A stretch of 64,000 bases of DNA from Cladopsammia gracilis. Lineage: Eukaryota > Cnidaria > Anthozoa > Scleractinia > Dendrophylliidae. This document shows positions 57,401-64,000 of the stretch, in pieces. The DNA lies in the NCBI GenBank assembly GCA_022457155.1, contig JAJGOT010000361.1:682001-746000 (forward strand), written 5' to 3'. Below the pieces are notes generated by a model. The model did no database searches. It was given only the letters and a program-made list of their open reading frames with translations, and had not been told where the DNA came from. Both the position numbers and the translations under genes were made by a program. Position 1 is the stretch's first letter. The number at the start of each line of letters is the position of its first letter.

Positions 57401-60400
57401 AACGTTCAACCTTCGGTGTTAATGCGAAGGAAAGGTTTATTTAGACCATGCGAGTATTACTAGTCTTTTAATCATTGAACAAAAGCAAAGGTTTAAACGA
57501 ACTTTAGAACAGACACAATACCTGCGATGTGTCGTACTTTCCATAACTGATACCAAAATATTTCATTCCTGTCTTTTTTAGAATTTCAACGGTAAAGTTA
57601 GCACCTTTAGAACCAAAATCGTTGAAATGATTGTTGGCGACTGTTACTGCATCAAATCCTGCAAAACTGGGAATGAAAATTGTTTGTCAGTCTATTTGAA
57701 ATATTAATACATGCACTAACGATAACTATAGTATCTAAGAAGTCCAGTGAACCGAAGATCATAAGATTACACCGTCCTTCAGTTGGCCGACAGAAGATTT
57801 ATAGTCCAGTTGCTCGCGGTGCGATGAGGTGGTACGATCCCCCTGGGGAGGCGTGAGTTGTTTGCGAACCTTTAAGATGATGTTACACGGAACGATTCGC
57901 AACGAACTTCTTAGCGCAACAGAATTAACGACACGTATGTTACACGAAACAACTTGAGTAAAATTCGTGTTTTATTGCGTTGCAAGTTGCGTTGCGTTGC
58001 GCTAAAAATCGTTGTTGCAAATCGTCCCGTGTTACACCACCTTTACGGGCTAAAAACCCGCGAACAAAACCGTGTCAGGAAAGTTTGATCTTTAAGTTAC
58101 TCTTTCCTGTGGCGACCATTTACGCGACACGTTTTGCATGTTTTTAGCTACTCCAACTTTAGACGCTGATATCTCTCTAACAAATCACAATATCTAAAGA
58201 GCCTGACATGGTTTTGGCCCCATTTGGTCGCATTACCTTTCAGAAAAGATAAAAGTCGTTAAAGTTTTATATTATTTTATCGACAACTACTTTTACCACA
58301 ATTGCCGGTAATCTCGCAATCTGATTGGTCGATGCGGGTGGTAAATGAGAGTGCAGACAATGGCACTGACGCTAACATCACGTAATTTCTAAATATTGTG
58401 GTAAAAAAAAAAAAGATGTCCACCGGTTTTCCGTGGTGTGGACTCTTACTTATCACGATTTACGTCATCACATGGTCAAAATGTTTCTGACTCACTCGGC
58501 TGCGTCTCGTGAGTCCACAACATTTTGACCATGTAATGACGAGGCCCTGCTAGGGGTTTTAGGGATAAGGGATTACTGGTAAAATAGTATTAGGGATAAT
58601 GGATAACTGGCAAAATATATTTAGGGATAAGGGATAAGAGAATGAGTTTTAGGGATAATAAAAAAAAAAAACAAATTTAACGAAGTTAGGTCAGTTCTGT
58701 ATTCATCACACTCGACTCATTCTTTTTACCATTTTTACCACTCTTGTTCACTGTTTTTAAGGTATTTCCCTCCAGTTTCCATGCAGCCGCACCGACCATT
58801 TTTAAGCGGCCGTTTAACTAACTTTCCTTTATTGAATTAGTATGAAACTTACACAAAATATTGTACTTAGTTTGAAGTTAATAAGATTGTAACAATTTTG
58901 AAAATCGCATTTAAAATTGCGGAGACAAACGAGAAACATTGAAATCGCTTGAGTCTAAATTCCGAGCGATTGCGATGGCATCTAGAAAAATCAAAACTAT
59001 TACGATAAACTCCCCCAGTTGTAACGAGATCAGGGAGACGCTCAAGATCAGCCAGGAGCAAAAACAGCTCAAACTATATATGTCTTCTCATATGAAAGTC
59101 ACGTTTAACATCAGGTCACTAAATTTGATCCGCGTCACGTTGCGCAATTTAGACCCCTTTTAAAATCATTCAATTTCGAACATTTTGGCTTCGTTCGTAG
59201 AAACAACGCAAAATGTCGAAAAATCCACAACGGAAAAGGTAAATTTAACATATAGAGCACCATTAAAATCATGTTTCGGGTCAATCGGGAAAAAATTAGG
59301 GTCGGCTTTTCGAGTTCGAACATTACGCATTCGAGTTTGTTTACAAGTAAAATCCGAGTGATTTTCTGACTACGTGGAAGACTAAGCCGGATATCTCGTA
59401 ACAGCAGGATGTAACGCAAAAGTCCCCACCGTTTTCGAAATGTTCGTTAAATTTGGCGCGTTTTGATACCAAATTCGTTGGGGTTCGCAAAAATTTACTG
59501 TCGGCCTTTTGGCAGGGAAGATTATGAAGTTTGTTTATCCTGCGCTTTTATCATCCTCGTCGCTGAAGCTACCCCTCGCGATGAGAACACGAATAATGAA
59601 GGCTTTCATGGAGGTCCTCGTGGCGATACACCAATGTTCATAAAGGAAATTAACAAGTAAGCCACAAAGAGTTAATATCTGAGTATTTTTGCCTAATTTT
59701 GGGATATTACTGCAAGGTCTCTATATTGATTTTTTTCTTTTCTTCTTAGCTATCTGACCTACACTATACCAATTAAGAAAGAGTTAAAGACGAAGACGAG
59801 ATTTTCAGAGGTCGAAGACAGACCTGCCTTTATGAGAATAGTAGAGGATATTTTGGAAAGGTCCAACATCACAGGAGTACTTTTGAATAACCAGATACTA
59901 CACCGCTTCAACAAGCAAATTCAGAAATTGTTTCAGTATTATAAAAGTTCAACACACGACCTCCACTCGTTGAATTCAAAAAGCATATCCTTTGTAGTGA
60001 ATCTTGACTTTATATTGGGCTTTGTCGATATCAATTATTTCAATTTCGTACAGAGTTATGTCTTGTTTAGTCATCTTTCTTTTGGCTCGAACTTGAGATC
60101 ACTGAAAGTTAAATTGCTCCACGAATCTCTTCGAAGGCTTCACTTCTCTCTTCACCCGCGAGTCCGCCATGTTGCGTGATGTTGTTATCAAATTTGCTGA
60201 ATCACTGAAACTACGCATGCGTAGAACAATTAAAATTGGAAGAGAGACACTGGTATCCAGTTTGAGCTGATGTTCATCGCAAAGGGGAAAGACTTCGATA
60301 TGCTAACTTTCATTAATTATAATAACAACAAAACGAAAATAATCATTCTAACCAGACATCAAACTTAACCAAGAACCGATAATCGAACTCCAACTAATAC

Positions 60401-61974
60401 ACTGAATATAGTTTCCACCGTCGTGCATTATTACTATTGTGTCACGGCGATACTTTTAGGGATAACCCTGTTGATACTTTTAGGGATAAGGGATAAATGT
60501 GCTCATAATTACAGGGATAAGGGATAACTGGACCCCACCTAACAGGGCCTCAATGACGTAAATCGTGGTAATTAAATAAGAGTCCACACCACGGAAAACC
60601 GGTGGAAATTTGCTAAATTTATTTAGTTGTCTACTGATTATAGTCCATCATATTACTCTCGAAACTGGCACGTGTACGATTTTTTTTCCGAAGGTTGGGA
60701 GTACTGATCCTTCAAGTTGAGTACAAAACAAATACTGTTCTAGTCAAAATTTGGCCTTCTATGGCCTTTTCCGCTACAAAACGGCGTGTCGGACGTGGAA
60801 GCCCTGGAAAAGGCTGCCAAAATGCTTAAAAAATTTGACTGCATGTCCCTGAAAATCATGACAACATCAAAATATATTCCACGATTCTTGAATTACTTTG
60901 GCAGCCTCGTTTGGGCGTTTCTACGCCCGTCCCGTCATTTTGAAAGCGGAGAAACCCTAGGGTAGTGTTTTGTTATGGAATCTACAACCGTCTCCTGGTA
61001 CCCTGGGGGTACCCTCGTCAACGTGAAGCAATACAGCGAGTTTTCCAAGTACACAATAGTGACCATGGGGGTGCCTCTTGCCACTTATCTCCAATTATCC
61101 ATATACGTGGATATAATAGTTTAATATAATGTAACGACAGCAATACCTTAACGCTGGGGCGGCGGTTGGACTTGCATCGAGTATTACCGACTTCTTTCCT
61201 TTGAACTTGTAGCCATACATGTCTTTGCTTACAAAGGGTGATTCCAAATTTGCTATTGAAATGTCAGCTTGTCTTATGTACGGTGCCACTTCAATGAAAG
61301 ACTCGTTATATGTGTAATATCCGCGTTCCGCGTAATACTTCACGGGCCCGGAAAAGGAAACATCACCCACAAGCAGCAAAGTGACTTGTCCTAGATGAAA
61401 AAAAAAAAATAATAAAAAGTTTTCTTGTATAAAAATCAGTCCAACGTTCCTTTACTATGCAGGCAGTATTAAATACAAGGTGTGATCCTTGAATCCCGTA
61501 CGTTGACCGAAAAACTGTACCATATTGAAGGAAGCTCCCGTCGTGGATCCCTGGGCTGGAGGCTTTTCTTTGCTTGGAAACCCGCACAAAAAGGTCAATT
61601 CTGTGTATTGTTAATAAACCTGAGGGACCACTCCTTGTCTTGGAGTAAGTGGATATAAAATCGGAGCCTTGGAATGCTAAACTCTTTTAAGGACCACGAT
61701 TAAAAAAATGCGTAATTGGTTTAATTTCAATAGTCACTCACAAAACTTGACTCTTGAGAGCTAATAAAAGAGTACATTTTTTAACAATATCGTCTTAAAA
61801 GGGAGAAGACTCGCAGCCAACTGTAAGCGTTATGTCTCTATCTCAAAAAATTAAGATTACAGCCCGTCGTTTGCCTTCACTTGGAAATAATCACCAAAAC
61901 AATACCGTAAACTCACCGTTAACCGCGCCTAGCACTGTCTCCAGAAAGAACAGGAAGACTACAGTAATCTTCAT
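48329..61974 (-). CDS. Secreted CapA/PgsA-like protein, minus-strand copy, 7 coding exons
   Basis: Exons, in order of transcription: 61974-61917, 61390-61147, 57666-57522, 54746-54582, 53748-53515, 51210-51089, 48470-48329. They join to 1110 nt (369 aa), with all borders GT-AG and phases as in the plus-strand copy. It has a signal peptide (MKITVVFLFFLETVLGAVNG), then [47 protein letters not shown] and YSLGNFLF, so every family motif is kept. The protein is clearly a paralogue with moderate divergence: exon 2 differs at 11 residues, exon 3 at two. It has one extra Lys at the end of exon 4 and a shorter tail (EEDKHCQKL). Proposed role as for the plus-strand copy: a poly-gamma-glutamate-synthase subunit relative acting in the secretory pathway. 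Both copies appear functional. Confidence 0.88.
49157..49391. mobile_element. MITE with AAAGGGGCAGTATCA ends
   Basis: TTAAAGGGGCAGTATCACGAG at the left and TCATGATACTGCCCCTTTAA at the right are inverted. A GTTGTTGTTGTTGTTGTT tract lies just before it (49020-49040). Confidence 0.75.
49445..51070. mobile_element. Large fold-back element with ~190-bp inverted arms, intron 6
   Basis: Arms about 49445-49640 and 50885-51070 share AATATAAGGATTTGCATG, CCATTAAAGTGTTCATACCT and TGTTGTTTCTTGG in inverted orientation. Inside, 49720-50165 forms a second inverted pair (TCGCTCCAAAAC, AGTAAAGAGCGA). No intact ORF with a domain. The right arm ends about 20 bp before exon 6. Confidence 0.8.
51089..51210 (-). 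CDS. Exon 6 of the minus-strand CapA-like gene
   Basis: Acceptor TTTTTTTAG|AAGGTA. Reads KVYGRLGMKPDKLLIDSYEH and ends MLKVLLS plus two bases of Arg, donor AG|GTAAGG. Confidence 0.86.
51660..52008 (+). mobile_element. 3' end of a LINE with TTG-repeat tail
   Basis: The frame reads HSQTHNLRGAQHNLFIPRP then FRYRDAVTWNSLSAEAKQAT and a stop, followed by a short 3' UTR ending ATAAAGTTATTGTTGTTGTT. Antisense to the host gene's transcription, in intron 5. Confidence 0.75.
52507..52836. mobile_element. Probable MITE with GGGCGTAGCTAGGG ends
   Basis: GGGCGTAGCTAGGG at the left and TCCTAGCTACTCCC at the right are imperfect inverted ends. A C-run of about 15 bases lies near the right end. Confidence 0.5.
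53095..53480. repeat. Cluster of ACCATTTAC motifs in both orientations
   Basis: ACCATTTAC or GTAAATGGT occurs about seven times with short spacers, also with paired TTTCCGAA/TTCGGAAA motifs. It looks like subterminal repeats of a DNA element; ends not defined. Confidence 0.5.
53515..53748 (-). CDS. Exon 5 of the minus-strand CapA-like gene
   Basis: Acceptor TTAAAG|GCTGAT, donor ACCCG|GTAAAT, as in the plus-strand gene. Holds [20 protein letters not shown] and YSLGNFLF. Confidence 0.9.
53900..53952. repeat. Poly-G tract
   Basis: Long run of G with few interruptions in intron 4. Possible length instability and sequencing error; no coding meaning. Confidence 0.8.
54190..54535. mobile_element. 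TTAA element, copy 2 (left end degraded)
   Basis: Related to 44658-45186: shared ATGCGGAAATTGCAAATATT-like, TGACGTCATAT-GTTACCATAG and AAGGGGGAGT blocks, and the right end CGTCCGAGGG then TTAA at 54532-54535. Confidence 0.65.
54582..54746 (-). CDS. Exon 4 of the minus-strand CapA-like gene
   Basis: Acceptor TTGCAG|GAACC. Reads [17 protein letters not shown] and ends VNKLKK, one Lys more than the plus-strand exon, because AAG is doubled before the donor GTTTGAC. Confidence 0.86.
55244..55516. mobile_element. MITE with CACCAAATTGAAGAAACG ends (copy 2)
   Basis: Direct relative of 93-381. The right arm has a short deletion (the ATGGTTTATGCC part is missing). Confidence 0.7.
55545..56680. repeat. 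1.2-kb dispersed repeat, copy 3 (inverted)
   Basis: Same family as 23060-24252. It lies in intron 3 before exon 4 of the minus-strand gene, in the same position and orientation relative to transcription as copy 1 in the plus-strand gene. Confidence 0.8.
56745..56890. repeat. Dispersed repeat, copy 3 (partial)
   Basis: Matches the middle of 8757-9121 (GTTTGGAGAAAGAGTGCAAG, AAAGATGGAAGTCGATTACA). It corresponds to 21992-22770 in the plus-strand gene, but without the 22199-22605 MITE. Confidence 0.65.
56925..57399. mobile_element. CAGCGGTTACC-family element, short copy
   Basis: The left end CACCGGTTACCATTAACACG and the right end CGTGTTAATGGTAACCGCTG are inverted. It shows the family without the 456-1124 insertion. 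Confidence 0.75.
57522..57666 (-). CDS. Exon 3 of the minus-strand CapA-like gene
   Basis: Acceptor TTCCCAG|TTTTGC, donor CGCAG|GTATTG. Reads (S)[18 protein letters not shown], then [19 protein letters not shown]. Confidence 0.88.
57879..58046. mobile_element. MITE with GATGTTACACGGAACGATT ends
   Basis: TTACACGGAACGATTCGCAA at the left and TTGCAAATCGTCCCGTGTTA at the right are inverted. The interior has GTTGCGTTGCGTTGCG repeats. Confidence 0.75.
58541..60551. mobile_element. 2-kb DNA element with GAGGCCCTG / CAGGGCCTC ends and subterminal AGGGATAAGGGATAA repeats
   Basis: AATGACG is repeated on both sides (58535-58541 and 60552-60558), giving a 7-8 bp target duplication; the uninterrupted target is seen at about 46150. 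Inside each end the motif AGGGATAAGGGATAA recurs several times. A short duplication with CAGGG-type ends suggests hAT-like mobilisation. It carries a broken reading frame (59945-60170). Confidence 0.75.
59945..60170 (-). pseudogene. Broken chromo/tudor-knot-like N-terminal reading frame inside the 2-kb element
   Basis: ATG at 60170 opens MADSRVKREVKPSKRFVEQF. With frameshifts it continues SDLKFEPKER, then DITLYEIEIIDIDKAQYKVK, HYKGYAF and FEFNEWRSC. The pattern KxHYKGY followed by FxEWR is typical of chromo-barrel/tudor-knot domains. Two frameshifts and an in-frame stop make it non-functional. It may be captured host sequence or the element's own ancient ORF; I cannot tell which. Confidence 0.5.
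60611..61146. other. Rest of intron 2, minus-strand gene
   Basis: The last part next to exon 2 is related to the plus-strand gene's intron 2 start. The rest shows no gene or clear repeat. Confidence 0.4.
61147..61390 (-). CDS. Exon 2 of the minus-strand CapA-like gene
   Basis: Acceptor TCTAG|GACAAG, donor TTAAG|GTATTG. Reads QVTLLLVGDVSFSGPVKYY, then [14 protein letters not shown]. Confidence 0.88.
61391..61916. other. Intron 1 of the minus-strand gene (526 bp)
   Basis: Short compared with the 13.9-kb counterpart. Its part next to exon 1 (CTGTAATCTTAATTTTTTGA in sense) matches the DNA after exon 1a. No alternative first exon is visible. Confidence 0.6.
61917..61974 (-). CDS. Exon 1 (signal peptide) of the minus-strand CapA-like gene
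   Basis: ATG at 61974, MKITVVFLFFLETVLGAVN plus one base, donor AACG|GTGAGT. Closely matches exon 1a. Confidence 0.82.
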
Positions 61975-62290
61975 TGATGAACGTTACCAATTTTCGAAAA
62001 TCAATTTCCTCCAGCCAAACAAAATATGCTTTTTTTTTTTCGTGTTCTTGTCTCACCTGATAAAATTTAAATATCGTTAGATAACTCCTGGATTTCCGCC
62101 CTGCTCCGAGCTAAATAATGGCATTGCTTGTGACCCATTATTCTAACTGGTACTCATAATAAATGCGAGGCTTTAAAATGCTTTGTATCGTGGCAGTTTG
62201 TTAGCCAATTCGGGCTAAAAAACAGTTAGAGAGCAGAGATATAAGGGAATGATGAAAGTCCACTATAATTGTTTTTTGTTCGATGGATCG
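61975..62290 (-). promoter_or_regulatory. Upstream region of the minus-strand CapA-like gene
   Basis: Reverse-complement blocks shared with 1865-2161 (see that entry). A second partial copy of the segment (ATAAATATCGTTAG and GGGCATTGCTTGTGA) follows at 62325-62620, so the promoter area has itself been partly duplicated. Confidence 0.5.
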
Positions 62291-62873
62291 TTTAAGGTGA
62301 GAGCGTAGTCAGTGGCTCGCCTACTAAAATATAAATATCGTTAGATAGCTTCCGGCGAGTTGGACTAATTAGATGTTTAAATGCGTTCTGTTTAGTTGGT
62401 GTCACGGCTGTTCCTGTGCAATCTCCCCTCCCCCTCAGTGACAAGCTCCACTGCCTATTGGAAGTCCATAATAATTATTCGTTTATGAATAACTCAAATG
62501 AGGAGTAAATGCCAGTTGCTTTTAACAGTGTTAACTAAGCGGTAAATTGGATTCAAAGACGTTTTTTAATGGTAAAAAGCGCTGTTGGATTCTGCTCAAG
62601 GGCATTGCTTGTGATCTATTGTTGAAACTGGTACCAGTTTAATTTTAAAGTAGTTTCCCCAAACTTTTAGAACAAGAGCACTCGTGACCAAAATGTTTTA
62701 AAATTAAAATGTGCTTCGAGAGCTTGTCAACAAATTTATGAGACGCCCAAACATCTCCCGCACGAGTTAGTAACCATATTCACTCTACTGCAAAGCTTTT
62801 AATTAATAAGAACTCGTTCTAACGTACACACCATGTACAGGTAAGCACCACAAAAGAAGAACTTGTGGGTATA

Positions 62874-63055
62874 CAGTGAAATGTTTATTTAGCGGACCCC
62901 ATATTAAGTGGACACCCTCTATTAAGCAGAAACCAGCTGCTTGCGTCTCTACAATTTCTGTAAAACGAACCTGTATTAAATATTACGCGGACCCTTCTAT
63001 TGAGCGGACACAAAGCAAGGGTCCCGAAGCTTTCCGCTTAATACAGATTTCATTG
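62874..63055. mobile_element. Mariner/pogo-type MITE, TA target
   Basis: The left end CAGTGAAATGTTTATTTAGC and the right end TTAATACAGATTTCATTG are inverted, with TA at 62872-62873 and 63056-63057. The interior repeats AGCGGAC/GCGGACCC motifs. Confidence 0.75.
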
Positions 63056-63386
63056 TAGGTTGTTTAAGCTTATTGTCACTTGGCTTTTAAAAAAAAGCTA
63101 ACAATTGTAAAAAATAAGTAAAGTCTTGGGAATTTCCAATCAATTGCCGGACTTATTTCTGGCGACTATAGTGACATACGAACAAACTATATTCAAAAAT
63201 AAATATCCTGACGTCACCACAGGGAACCCAAACGCTGTATTAGCTATAACATAATCATTTAATAAAAATATTGTTATTTACCTGTTTTCCTGTGTCTTTT
63301 GAGTCGTTTTGGAAGCGTTTTGAATCAGAGCGAAGACGGTTGATCTTGCACGTTTCAAATATTATCATGTAAATCCGACGCGCCTA

Positions 63387-63641
63387 TAGAGCGTTTTCAC
63401 ATGACGTCATACAAATTCAAAAATCTAAAGTATGCATCTAACAAAGCTGTTTCTAACATGATATATGGATACCAGTGTTGTAATCTTTCACAAAAAGTTC
63501 GCCTATAACTCTTGAAATAAATGCTCTTGCGCTTAAAAATTTGGCCCAGATGTGTAGTTTTACACTCTCTACAATTCCATAAACATTTTGGAATCGAAAA
63601 CGGCTTCGGAATTTTGATATGACGTCAGTGAAAACGCTCTA
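63387..63641. mobile_element. MITE with TAGAGCGTTTTCACATGACG ends
   Basis: The left end TAGAGCGTTTTCACATGACG and the right end GACGTCAGTGAAAACGCTCTA are inverted. Same family as 45873-46048. Confidence 0.8.
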
Positions 63642-63816
63642 TTACGTCTCAAGTTTCCATTGTTATTAACTGTTAACTCTCCTCTTGGGTTCTCTTCTCT
63701 CTTCTCGTGGCCGTTAAATTGAAACCCGAGATTCTTCCCCTAGGAGAGTTACTTGAGTTAATAATAATGGAAACTTGAGTTTACTTAATAATAATAATGG
63801 AAACTTGAGACGTAAT
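63641..63816. mobile_element. Fold-back MITE with ATTACGTCTCAAGTTTCC arms
   Basis: ATTACGTCTCAAGTTTCCAT at the left is mirrored by ATGGAAACTTGAGACGTAAT at the right. A partial second copy of the right arm lies at 63756-63780. Confidence 0.75.
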
Positions 63817-64000
63817 AGGCGCGTCGTACGAAGCGGCAAACAAGATAATATTGCAAACGTGCAAGGTCAACTGTCTTCGCTCTGATTCAAATCGCTTCCA
63901 AAACAACTCAAAAAGACACAAAAAAACAGGTAAATAACAATATTTTTATTAAATGATTATGTTAAAGCTAATACAATGTTTGGGTTCCCTGTGTGTCACG

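Larger units (their letters stand above)
58420..60610. mobile_element. Palindromic MITE (ACCGGTTTTCCGTGGTG arms) interrupted by a 2-kb element
   Basis: The left arm is 58420-58540 and the right arm resumes at 60552. Together they equal the intact palindrome at 46051-46217. The centre of the left copy also shows a variant loop (TGACTCACTCGGCTGCGTCT). Confidence 0.75.
63211..64000. repeat. Large inverted repeat with two nested MITEs, reaching the window end
   Basis: Left arm 63211-63386 and right arm 63817-64000 are reverse complements (GGGAACCCAAACGCTGTATT; TATTGTTATTTACCTGTTTT). The right arm ends with the window, so the element may continue. The spacer holds the elements at 63387-63641 and 63641-63816. 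Confidence 0.8.

Noticed and set aside
58555..58650. AGGGATAA motifs resembling a homing-endonuclease target
   Set aside because: They differ from the known 18-bp I-SceI site and are repeated as subterminal motifs of the 58541-60551 element.

Overview
This window looks like a piece of an animal nuclear genome, most likely a cnidarian and probably an anthozoan such as a stony coral. It is AT-rich. Its genes are split by introns with GT/AG borders, and most of the DNA is small inverted-repeat transposons, LINE fragments and Penelope-like elements. Two gene families support the cnidarian reading: a secreted CapA/PgsA-type protein, known from cnidarians as a bacterial gene acquired by horizontal transfer, and a PAN-EGF-fibrinogen-like secreted protein. 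The assignment is an inference from gene content, not from a database search.

The backbone is a pair of CapA-like genes in tail-to-tail orientation. The plus-strand copy runs from 2162 (or from an alternative first exon at 12285) to 27986. The minus-strand copy runs from 61974 down to 48329. Both have seven coding exons with matching phases, a signal-peptide exon, and the metal-site motifs of the family. Their promoters and several intronic repeats are also related, so they arose by an inverted duplication of a whole locus. Between the two 3' ends lies a direct tandem duplication of about 7.6 kb (28831-36381 and 36386-44049). Each unit carries one two-exon minus-strand gene for a PAN/apple, EGF-like, fibrinogen-like secreted protein.

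Region by region: 1-2160 holds nested inverted-repeat elements and the first promoter. 2162-16081 is a giant first intron with a LINE 3' end, a broken Penelope element, a 44-bp minisatellite, a decayed extra first exon, fold-back elements and the alternative first exon. 16082-27986 holds exons 2-7, with a LINE (itself interrupted by other elements) in intron 2 and two older repeats in intron 3. 28000-44050 is the tandem PAN-EGF-fibrinogen duplication. 44050-48300 is dense in short fold-back elements. 48329-61974 is the minus-strand CapA-like gene with its own intronic insertions, including a 2-kb element that landed inside a palindromic element. 61975-64000 holds the second promoter and more inverted repeats, the last of which runs to the window end.

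The four protein genes all encode proteins with predicted signal peptides, so the locus is a cluster of secretory-pathway genes. In cnidarians the CapA/PgsA family has been linked to the poly-gamma-glutamate of stinging capsules. The PAN-EGF-fibrinogen architecture suggests an extracellular lectin-like or matrix protein. No link between the two families is shown by the sequence beyond their proximity. I saw no tRNA, rRNA, CRISPR or prokaryotic operon signals.
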